This document shows, in pieces, positions 9,867 through 16,000 of a stretch of DNA of 34,517 nucleotides. Numbering within the stretch: position 1 is the first letter of the stretch; every line of letters starts with the position of its first letter. The DNA comes from Saprospiraceae bacterium. GTDB lineage: Bacteria > Bacteroidota > Bacteroidia > Chitinophagales > Saprospiraceae. Location of the stretch: contig JAGQWR010000005.1 in the NCBI GenBank assembly GCA_020437105.1, positions 1-34,517 of the forward strand, in the 5' to 3' direction. The notes beneath the pieces are model-generated. The model was not told the DNA's origin. It saw nothing but the letters and a program-made list of their open reading frames with translations, and ran no database searches. The position numbers and the translations under genes are program-made.

Positions 9867-10075
9867 AAGTTCTCCCGGACCTGCCCCAATAGCATGTTTT
9901 AAGCTGGCTGAATGTTCGACAAAGGAGCCTTAAAGATTAAAACTACGGATTCTAATTGGTTTTTGGCAAAATGCTGCTACAATACGTTTCAATTTTTGGC
10001 TGCGCTTTTCAGAGATTTTTTATCTTAGTGGTGCTAATCCAGCATCCTTTCCCTCAATCAGGCTGCCCTTGTAAT

Positions 10076-10090
10076 TGGTCCCGTGGACCA
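10076..10090. promoter_or_regulatory. Palindrome upstream of comM
   Basis: TGGTCCCGTGGACCA has perfect 6-bp arms around a 3-bp centre. It lies 33 bp before the comM start, so it may be an operator or an mRNA hairpin. No regulator can be assigned. Confidence 0.3.
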
Positions 10091-10123
10091 GGGCTATTAT
10101 TATGTCATTTAAGAATGGAAAGG

Positions 10124-11680
10124 ATGCTCATCAAAACATTTGCCAGCGCCGTACAGGGCGTGGATGCACGAACAATCACCATAGAAGTCAATGCCGGGGG
10201 CATCGTAGCACCCAACAAACATCTTTATCATCTGGTAGGCTTGCCGGATAATGCGGTCCGCGAAGGATTTGAACGCATAGACGCCGCAATCCGAAATATC
10301 GGCTTTAAAATTCCGCGATTAAAACTGGTTGTAAATCTGGCTCCGGCAGATATCCGCAAGGAAGGATCGAGTTATGATCTGCCTATTGCTCTGGGTATTC
10401 TGGCCGCCACCAAACAGGCCGAACTGGAAGCCATTGGCCAGTTTGTAATCATGGGGGAGCTTTCGCTTGATGGCGGACTGCGGCCGATCACCGGAGCGCT
10501 ACCCATGGCTATACAGGCCCGCAAGGAAAAATTCCGAGGAATCATCCTGCCTCGGCAAAATGCCCGGGAGGCTGCCATTGTAAACGATCTCGAAGTGTAT
10601 GGGGTAGAAAATATGAGTGAAGCCATTTCTGTGTTGCAGGGCAAGGGCGACATTAACCCTACGATTCTGGATACTCGCGACGAATTTGCCTTTGCGCAAT
10701 CCAATTTCGAGCAGGACTTTGGAGACGTAAAGGGGCAGGAAAAGATCAAACGCGCCTTAGAGCTGGCTGCTGCCGGCGGACATAATGTAATCTTGATTGG
10801 TCCGCCGGGAGCCGGTAAAACTATGCTAGCCAGGCGTATGCCCACCATCCTGCCGCCCTTAAATCTTCGGGAGGCACTGGAGACCACCAAGATCCACTCC
10901 GTAGCCGGAAAATTGCCATCGAATGCCTCGCTGGTAGCGGTCCGTCCGTTTCGGTCGCCGCATCACACTATCAGCGATGTAGCCCTGGTAGGAGGCGGCA
11001 GTCAACCTGCGCCTGGCGAAATTTCTTTAGCGCATCACGGGGTATTATTTCTGGATGAACTACCCGAATTCAAACGTACGGTTTTGGAAGTTTTGCGGCA
11101 ACCCATGGAAGAACGCAAAGTCACGATCTCGCGTGCCCGATTGAGTGTCGATTACCCCGCCAATTTCATGTTGGTGGCAAGCATGAATCCCTGTCCCTGC
11201 GGTTATTTCAACCACCCCGAAAAAGACTGTGTCTGCTCCCCCGGTGTGGTGCAGCGTTATCTCAACAAAGTCTCCGGCCCGCTACTCGACCGGATCGATT
11301 TGCATGTCGAAGTGACACCCGTAAGTTACGAGATGTTGAGCAGTCAGGATCGTCCGGCAGAATCGAGCAAAGACATTGGGCAGCGGGTTGTAAAAGCCCG
11401 GGCAGTACAGGAGCGTCGATTCGCTGATTCGGAAGAAATCTTTTGCAACGCCCAGATGTCGGGACGGATGGTCAGAGAAGTTTGTGCCCTCGATAAAGCC
11501 GGTGCCATCCTGCTCAAACAAGCGATGGAGCGTTTGCAATTATCTGCCCGAGCTTATGACCGCATCTTAAAAGTAGCACGCACTGCTGCCGATTTAGGTG
11601 GATCGGATCGCATTTTGATTGAACATTTGGCGGAGGCGATTCAGTATCGGAGTTTGGATCGGGAGGATTGGGCGGGGTAG
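10124..11680 (+). CDS. comM: ComM/YifB-family Mg-chelatase-like AAA+ ATPase
   Basis: This 518-residue protein belongs to the ComM/YifB family. ComM is a hexameric helicase that promotes branch migration when incoming DNA recombines during natural transformation. The start MLIKTFASAVQGVDA matches the family N-terminus, so 10124 is preferred over upstream frames; an ATG at 10115 would add three residues. The N-terminal Lon-protease-like fold covers about residues 1-180. Walker A GPPGAGKT lies near residue 226 and Walker B LFLDELPEF near 308. A Cys cluster (NPCPCGYFNHPEKDCVC) lies near 355, and the C-terminal Mg-chelatase-type domain ends the protein. It appears complete and stands alone between a divergent giant gene and a repeat-rich gap. 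Confidence 0.93.
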   Translation: MLIKTFASAVQGVDARTITIEVNAGGIVAPNKHLYHLVGLPDNAVREGFERIDAAIRNIGFKIPRLKLVVNLAPADIRKEGSSYDLPIALGILAATKQAELEAIGQFVIMGELSLDGGLRPITGALPMAIQARKEKFRGIILPRQNAREAAIVNDLEVYGVENMSEAISVLQGKGDINPTILDTRDEFAFAQSNFEQDFGDVKGQEKIKRALELAAAGGHNVILIGPPGAGKTMLARRMPTILPPLNLREALETTKIHSVAGKLPSNASLVAVRPFRSPHHTISDVALVGGGSQPAPGEISLAHHGVLFLDELPEFKRTVLEVLRQPMEERKVTISRARLSVDYPANFMLVASMNPCPCGYFNHPEKDCVCSPGVVQRYLNKVSGPLLDRIDLHVEVTPVSYEMLSSQDRPAESSKDIGQRVVKARAVQERRFADSEEIFCNAQMSGRMVREVCALDKAGAILLKQAMERLQLSARAYDRILKVARTAADLGGSDRILIEHLAEAIQYRSLDREDWAG

Positions 11681-11694
11681 TTTGTTAGTGGTTC

Positions 11695-11734
11695 TGTGGT
11701 CCTGTGGTCCTGTTGTCCTGTGGTCCTGTGGTCC
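11695..11734 (+). repeat. TGTGGTCC minisatellite, five units
   Basis: Five consecutive 8-bp units are present: four TGTGGTCC and one TGTTGTCC (the third). The array begins 14 bp after the comM stop. Such arrays change copy number by slippage. Confidence 0.9.
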
Positions 11735-11742
11735 TGTGATTC

Positions 11743-11782
11743 AGTGGGTTAGTGGGTTAGTGGGTTAGTGGGTTAGTGGGTT
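11743..11782 (+). repeat. AGTGGGTT minisatellite, five units, G-quadruplex motif
   Basis: Five perfect AGTGGGTT units give five GGG tracts separated by 5-nt loops (TTAGT). This meets the usual G3N1-7 definition of an intramolecular G-quadruplex on the plus strand. It sits 63 bp downstream of the comM stop. Confidence 0.9.
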
Positions 11783-11883
11783 AGAGACCATTCAAAATTA
11801 AAAATTAAGACTTAAGAATTCACTTGTGGGTTAGTACCTAATTAAAAATTCAGCATTCAGCAATCAGCATTCAAAATTAGTCA

Positions 11884-12123
11884 GTGGAGTTTTGCTCGCG
11901 CTGGCGCGCTTTGCAAGTTGATGAAAATGCCTGCGGCCTTTTCGTGGAGTAGCTCTCCGCCTGAGGCGGATTGCTGTGGAGGGCGGGTCGGTCCTTTGCA
12001 TAATTTTCTGAAAGGAATAATCCTCCACGTCGGACCGCCTTAGGCGGACGACAATCAACCATTTTCGCCGGAAGGCGGAAATGCTCCACAGCCGATTAAG
12101 CGAAGCAACAATCGGTGCTCCAC
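11884..12123. repeat. Structured repeat copy A (three GTGGAG, three CTCCAC blocks)
   Basis: GTGGAG lies at 11884, 11944 and 11976, and CTCCAC at 12023, 12084 and 12118, so the blocks can pair as three nested helices. Hairpins lie between them: GCC-TGC-GGC with A/T arms before the second block, CCGCCTGAGGCGG, TCCTTT/AAAGGA at the centre, CCGCCTTAGGCGG, CGCCGGAAGGCG, and CCGATT/AATCGG. Similarity to copy B (13181-13392) continues to about 12155. The element could be a structured RNA, a folded DNA site or a non-autonomous mobile repeat. Confidence 0.8.
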
Positions 12124-12189
12124 CTTGTTTCTCCGAGGCTTGGTTTACAAAAACACGCCTTATTATTACCGCACTACTTCCATATAGAG

Positions 12190-12205
12190 CCACATCAATA
12201 TGTGG
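12190..12205. promoter_or_regulatory. Palindrome near the -33 region of the acyltransferase-like gene
   Basis: CCACATCAATATGTGG has perfect 6-bp arms. It lies 24 bp upstream of the TACCTTTG box, about where a -33 element or repressor site would sit. Function is inferred from position only. Confidence 0.35.
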
Positions 12206-12228
12206 AAGCCCCACCTGGCTTATGCCAA

Positions 12229-12236
12229 TACCTTTG
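12229..12236 (+). promoter_or_regulatory. Bacteroidota -7 promoter box (TACCTTTG)
   Basis: This is a perfect TAnnTTTG match 59 bp before the ATG at 12296, giving a leader of roughly 50 nt. The gene between the two repeat copies therefore seems to have its own promoter. Confidence 0.5.
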
Positions 12237-12295
12237 TTGTGTCCACAGTTAACAAAGAAGAACCCCCCCTATTTAAACCCCAAAAAATTAGTGCC

Positions 12296-12907
12296 ATGAA
12301 TTTTCTCCCAAAAATGGTTCAATTGAGAACTACAGAATCGCTGGAAACTTTTTCTGAAATCTATTCTAAAGCCTCTGGTTTACCTATTCCGGATAGCTAC
12401 TTGCACAATCCAAACAACATGGTTTTTGGGATATATAAAAATCAGGAATTAATTGGCGGCTATATTTTAGGTAAAGATTCTAATTTCAGAACCATTGCCC
12501 TTTTTGCCCAAGAAGACAAACATGACAAGCTATACCAGGCCCTGGAGAGCAAAGATTTATATACTGAAATTTGCTGCTTTTGGATTAAAAAAGAAGTGCG
12601 TACCAAAACAGCTTTAAATTTTTTCATCTGGCTTTCTATGGCCTATGCGCTTAAACGTTATGGCACGCCCTATGTGCTCTTCGGAACCTGCTCCCGGTCT
12701 TTGGCTCACCTGTATTCTGTTACCTCAAAAGTAAAATTCCTTAATGAGGATTTTATCAACAGGAAATCCACGTTTATCTTTTGGGGAAAGCAACAGTACG
12801 CCCTGTCAGGTATTTCTGAAATTATTCTTTATAAGCTAAAAAGGATTTTAGGTATTCGGAAAAAATTAATAGCTAGCTATGACTCAAAAGATTTTTCAGC
12901 TAATTGA
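12296..12907 (+). CDS. Uncharacterised protein, possible GNAT-fold acyltransferase
   Basis: This 203-residue protein is not firmly recognised. MVFGIYKNQELIGGYILG (about residues 42-59) looks like the central beta-hairpin of GNAT-type acyltransferases. A later segment, LFGTCSRSLAHLYSVTSKVKF, resembles the GNAT C-terminal helix-strand region. No signal peptide or clear membrane helix is present, and the C-terminus is Lys-rich. The start at 12296 is chosen over 12200 because the upstream extension would overlap the promoter box. The gene is visibly richer in A/T codons than comM or dnaB and lies between the two structured repeats, which suggests acquisition from elsewhere. A hypothetical protein of another fold is equally possible. 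Confidence 0.5.
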   Translation: MNFLPKMVQLRTTESLETFSEIYSKASGLPIPDSYLHNPNNMVFGIYKNQELIGGYILGKDSNFRTIALFAQEDKHDKLYQALESKDLYTEICCFWIKKEVRTKTALNFFIWLSMAYALKRYGTPYVLFGTCSRSLAHLYSVTSKVKFLNEDFINRKSTFIFWGKQQYALSGISEIILYKLKRILGIRKKLIASYDSKDFSAN

Positions 12908-13180
12908 GGGAGGGTTGGAGCAGGATTATTTTTGGCAAAAGGTCTCAGGTCGAGGGTTTTACTTAGTAGTGGAATAGTGGCCTCATTCAAAATTCGATAG
13001 TCTAGGGCCTTTGGCCTGGTCTAACTGGCCTGTCGGCATTGCAGTCTAGGGGCTGCGCCCGGTCTAGTGTCTAGGGTCGATAAGTTCACGCTTTAAACGT
13101 TTTAAACGCATCAAACGGTTTAAACCTTCGCGAAGCGAACTCTCATTCAAAATTCAAAATTAAAACCTAAGAATTCATAT
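12908..13180. other. Short-repeat region with GTCTAG and TTTAAACG motifs
   Basis: GTCTAG-type words recur between 12999 and 13076, interleaved with the hairpins GGCCTTTGGCC and GGGCTGCGCCC. From about 13090 to 13125 TTTAAACG-like words repeat, followed by TTCGCGAA. An AT-rich block at 13144-13184 matches 11789-11829. No credible gene was seen. Confidence 0.6.
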
Positions 13181-13392
13181 GTGGAGTTTTGCTTGCGCTG
13201 GCGCGCCTCACAAGTTGATGAAAATGCCTGCGGCCTTTTCGTGGAGTAGCTCGCTGCAAGAGCTGTGGAGGGGCGCTTGCTGAATGGAAAACGCCTCCAC
13301 GGAGGTGCCAAAGGCACCGACATTCCACTATTTTCGCCGGAAGGCGGAAATACTCCACAGCCGATTAAGCGAAGCGACAATCGGCGCTCCAC
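13181..13392. repeat. Structured repeat copy B (three GTGGAG, three CTCCAC blocks)
   Basis: GTGGAG lies at 13181, 13241 and 13265, and CTCCAC at 13295, 13353 and 13387. The spacing from first to second GTGGAG (60 bp) and from second to third CTCCAC (34 bp) is identical to copy A, in the same orientation. Some arms are near-identical to copy A. Others are replaced by unrelated hairpins: AGCTC/GAGCT instead of CCGCC/GGCGG, and GGTGCC/GGCACC instead of the second CCGCC/GGCGG. Confidence 0.8.
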
Positions 13393-13441
13393 TTTTTTCG
13401 GTGAGCATGGTTTATAGAGACAGTGCAAATCACCCCTAAAG

Positions 13442-13603
13442 TTTTCCACATCCGCCGAAAGGCGCTAAAAATCGAGTGTCTGTTTCGGGGATGTGGATAA
13501 AGTAACCCGTTTTCCACCTTACTTTTTTGATTTTCCACAAAAGTCATATTTCGAATAGCGTGAAATAAGGATTAGCTTTGGTGGTTGGGAATGAATATCC
13601 ACA
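13442..13603. promoter_or_regulatory. Cluster of DnaA-box-like sites upstream of dnaB
   Basis: Five 9-mers match or nearly match the DnaA box TTATCCACA or TT(A/T)TNCACA: TTTTCCACA at 13442-13450, TGTGGATAA (perfect, reverse) at 13492-13500, TTTTCCACC at 13510-13518, TTTTCCACA at 13531-13539, and ATATCCACA at 13595-13603. A T-rich tract lies between the third and fourth. The first two sites also form a 9-bp inverted repeat (TCCACATCC/GGATGTGGA). The cluster could be a replication origin, a DnaA-controlled dnaB promoter, or part of the neighbouring repeat structure. Confidence 0.45.
13573..13580 (+). promoter_or_regulatory. Bacteroidota -7 promoter box of dnaB (TAGCTTTG)
   Basis: TAGCTTTG is a perfect TAnnTTTG match. 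It would start transcription near 13587 and give a leader of about 50 nt. The fifth DnaA-box-like site would then lie in the transcribed leader. Confidence 0.5.
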
Positions 13604-13637
13604 AGAAGTGGTTATCATTACAGGTTTTAGGAAATTT

Positions 13638-15158
13638 ATGGCAGACAACCCCACAAAAAAAATTACAGATCAACGGAACCGCAATCGCCGCGGGTATCCG
13701 GATCAGGCTGATATGGCTTTTGCCAAGGTGCAGCCGCAAGCGCTCCCCTTGGAAGAGGCTGTGCTCGGTGCATTGATGCTCGACAAAGACGCCCTTTCCA
13801 TCGTGCTGGATATCCTTCGGCCAGAGAGCTTTTATTCCGACGGACATCAAAAAACCTACCAGGCGATGCTGAACTTGTTTCAGCGCTCCCAACCTGTTGA
13901 TATCCTGACCGTAACCGAGGAGCTTCGAAAATCAGGCGACCTGGAAGCAGTGGGAGGGGCATATTACCTGGTCGAACTGACCAATAAAGTAGCCTCCGCT
14001 GCCAATATCGAATTTCATGCGCGGATCATCGCGCAAAAACATATCCAACGCGAACTGATCCGGGTTTCTACCCAAATCATACAGGATGCCTACCTCGACA
14101 CCACCGATGTTTTTGACCTGCTCGACGATGCCGAAAAAGGCCTCTTTGCCATAACGCAGCAAAACCTGAGCCGGGGCGTGGAAAACATGGGCACCCTGGC
14201 GTCAAAAGCACTGAAACTCATCGAGTCTCTCAAGGATAAAGAAAATGGCCTCACCGGAATACCGACAGGCTTTGTCAACCTCGACCGACTGACTTCCGGC
14301 TGGCAACCTTCTGATCTGATCATTCTGGCCGCTCGTCCGGGTATGGGTAAAACTTCTTTTGTTTTGGCGCTTGCGCGAAATGCAGCGATGGACTTCAACA
14401 AAGGGGTTGCTGTATTTTCACTGGAGATGTCGAATGTGCAGTTGGTGCAACGTCTGATCTCCCTGGAAGCCGAGATATCAGGTAGCAAACTCCGAAACGG
14501 TCAGTTGGAAGAATATGAATGGACACAATTACACCAGTCTATCGAAAAACTGAGTGAAGCCCCCATTTTTATCGACGATACCCCGGGTATCAATATTTTC
14601 GAACTGCGCGCCAAATGCCGGCGCTTGAAAATGCAGCATGATATCCAGTTGGTTATCATCGATTACCTGCAATTGATGAGCGGAGGCAACGACAACCAGA
14701 AAGGAAATCGCGAACAGGAAGTAAGTGCGATCTCCCGGGGACTGAAAGGCATGGCCAAAGAATTGCATGTACCTGTAATTGCCCTCTCCCAGCTGAGCCG
14801 GGCGGTAGAGGTACGTGGCGGCACCAAACGTCCGCAGCTATCGGATTTGAGGGAATCGGGCTCTATCGAGCAGGATGCCGACATGGTTGGTTTCCTCTAT
14901 CGCCCCGAATACTATCAAATAATGGAGGACGAGGAAGGCCAGTCGCTGAAAGGTGTCGGGGAGGTGATCATCGCCAAAAACCGGAATGGCGCCCTGGAAA
15001 CCATCAAACTGCGCTTTATTGATCAGTATGCCAAGTTTACTGATTTTGACGAACCAAATTTTGATGATCTGCCCGGAGACGCTTCTTCAAATCTGATGGA
15101 TAACAATATCATCACCCGCCCCTCACGGATGAATGAAGATGAAGATATTCCATTCTAG
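13638..15158 (+). CDS. dnaB: Replicative DNA helicase DnaB
   Basis: This 506-residue protein is the hexameric helicase that unwinds DNA at replication forks. The N-terminal domain starts near residue 34 (LPLEEAVLGALMLDKDAL). The RecA-like motor has Walker A ARPGMGKTSF near residue 234 and the segment IIDYLQLMSGG near 340. DLRESGSIEQDADMVGFLYRP lies near 410. The start at 13638 (MADNPTKK) is preferred because AGGAA precedes it by 5 nt; an upstream in-frame codon at 13578 would lie inside the promoter box. The C-terminus is acidic and ends NEDEDIPF, like the SSB tip that recruits partner proteins. No intein is present. Confidence 0.95.
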   Translation: MADNPTKKITDQRNRNRRGYPDQADMAFAKVQPQALPLEEAVLGALMLDKDALSIVLDILRPESFYSDGHQKTYQAMLNLFQRSQPVDILTVTEELRKSGDLEAVGGAYYLVELTNKVASAANIEFHARIIAQKHIQRELIRVSTQIIQDAYLDTTDVFDLLDDAEKGLFAITQQNLSRGVENMGTLASKALKLIESLKDKENGLTGIPTGFVNLDRLTSGWQPSDLIILAARPGMGKTSFVLALARNAAMDFNKGVAVFSLEMSNVQLVQRLISLEAEISGSKLRNGQLEEYEWTQLHQSIEKLSEAPIFIDDTPGINIFELRAKCRRLKMQHDIQLVIIDYLQLMSGGNDNQKGNREQEVSAISRGLKGMAKELHVPVIALSQLSRAVEVRGGTKRPQLSDLRESGSIEQDADMVGFLYRPEYYQIMEDEEGQSLKGVGEVIIAKNRNGALETIKLRFIDQYAKFTDFDEPNFDDLPGDASSNLMDNNIITRPSRMNEDEDIPF

Positions 15159-15178
15159 TCTCCACGCCTACATTATCT

Positions 15179-15186
15179 TACCTTTG
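15179..15186 (+). promoter_or_regulatory. Bacteroidota -7 promoter box before rluB (TACCTTTG)
   Basis: A perfect TAnnTTTG box ends 4 nt before the ATG at 15191. Transcription would begin at or next to the start codon, implying a leaderless mRNA, or a start at the next in-frame ATG (15290). Confidence 0.5.
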
Positions 15187-15190
15187 TCTT

Positions 15191-15997
15191 ATGAAAAAGC
15201 GCCACGACGAGCCAAAGTCCAACTGGAAAAAATCCGATACCAAAGCAAAGAAAACCACCAACCGCTTCGATACAGAATCGATTGAGGGGATGCGGCTCAA
15301 TAAATATGTAGCCAAAAGCGGAGTTTGTTCTCGGCGCCAGGCTGCCGACCTCATAAAAAAGGGAGAGGTATCTGTAAACGGAAAAGTTGTTTTGGAACCC
15401 TTTTATCAGGTTCAAGCCACCGATAAGATCACACACAAGGGCAAAACCCTTCAACCGGAATTGCAGCTTGTTTACCTGTTAATGAACAAGCCCAAAGATA
15501 CCATCACCACTGCCAGTGATGAAAAGGGACGCCGTACCGTGCTGGACCTGATTGGCAAAGAAATCCGCGAGCGGGTTTTTCCGGTTGGTCGATTGGATCG
15601 AATGACTACCGGCTTGTTGCTACTCACCAATGACGGGGACATTGCTAAAAAGTTATCGCACCCCAGCCACGAGATCAAAAAAGCGTACCAGGTAGAGTTA
15701 GACAAACCACTCACTGAGGAAGACCTGCTAAAAATTAAAAAAGGCCTGGTACTCGAAGACGGTCCGACTCCCGTTGACGAAGTTGGCTATGCAGACGGGA
15801 ATGCCCAAAATATTATCGGCATCGTTATCCATATCGGTCGCAATCGGGTGGTACGCCGCATCTTTGCACATCTTGGTTATGAGGTCGTGCGCCTGGATCG
15901 CACTTATTACGCCGGCCTCACCAAAAAGGACCTTGGCCGGGGCCGCTACCGCCATCTCACCGAACGGGAAGTGGTGATGTTAAAGCATTTCTCATAG
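15191..15997 (+). CDS. rluB: RluB/RsuA-family pseudouridine synthase
   Basis: This 268-residue protein converts uridine to pseudouridine in rRNA, probably in 23S helix 89/90 if it is a true RluB. A Lys-rich leader of about 33 residues precedes an S4 RNA-binding domain (MRLNKYVAKSGVCSRRQAAD onward, about 34-80). The catalytic motif GRLDRMTTGLLLLTNDG carries Asp136. IGRNRVVRRIFAHLGYEVVRLDRTYY near residue 220 is the usual RluB/RsuA end motif. It follows dnaB by 32 bp but has its own promoter box. It converges with the giant gene on its right, with only 3 bp between stops and no obvious terminator hairpin. RluB versus RluE/RsuA specificity is not certain. Confidence 0.88.
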   Translation: MKKRHDEPKSNWKKSDTKAKKTTNRFDTESIEGMRLNKYVAKSGVCSRRQAADLIKKGEVSVNGKVVLEPFYQVQATDKITHKGKTLQPELQLVYLLMNKPKDTITTASDEKGRRTVLDLIGKEIRERVFPVGRLDRMTTGLLLLTNDGDIAKKLSHPSHEIKKAYQVELDKPLTEEDLLKIKKGLVLEDGPTPVDEVGYADGNAQNIIGIVIHIGRNRVVRRIFAHLGYEVVRLDRTYYAGLTKKDLGRGRYRHLTEREVVMLKHFS

Positions 15998-16000
15998 CCC

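Larger units (their letters stand above)
9774..10123. other. Intergenic region between divergent giant gene and comM
   Basis: This 350-bp gap contains the 5' leader of the leftward giant gene (see 9789-9866) and a 15-bp palindrome before comM (10076-10090). TACGTTTC near 9982 is one base from a TAnnTTTG box, but no clear promoter was identified. The open frame that extends comM leftwards to 9956 is not credible as coding because the family N-terminus begins at 10124. Confidence 0.5.
11681..12295. other. Repeat-rich intergenic region after comM
   Basis: This 615-bp gap contains two 8-bp minisatellites (11695-11734, 11743-11782) and an AT-rich block at 11789-11829. That block is repeated in similar form at 13144-13184. 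Structured repeat copy A (11884-12123), a hairpin and a promoter box follow before the next gene. The minus-strand open frames over copy A look like by-products of the hairpins. Confidence 0.6.

Noticed and set aside
9956..10123. N-terminal extension of comM
   Set aside because: The extension is hydrophobic and Cys-rich, unlike the family, while MLIKTFASAVQGVDA matches the usual start.
10372..10890. 172-residue minus-strand frame within comM
   Set aside because: It is a Ser/Arg-rich shadow of the strongly conserved comM reading frame.
11864..12214. Minus-strand open frames of 116 and 70 residues over structured repeat copy A
   Set aside because: They lie entirely on the repeat, share peptides with a frame over copy B only because the DNA is repeated, are Arg/Ser-rich and low in complexity, and have no family resemblance.
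13181..13392. CRISPR-like or tRNA-like interpretation of the repeated hairpin region
   Set aside because: There is no regular repeat-spacer pattern, no cloverleaf with tRNA consensus bases and no cas gene in the window.
13147..13449. Minus-strand open frames of 100 and 63 residues over structured repeat copy B
   Set aside because: The open frames follow from the lack of stops in GC-rich hairpins. The divergence between copies A and B keeps base pairing rather than amino-acid sequence.
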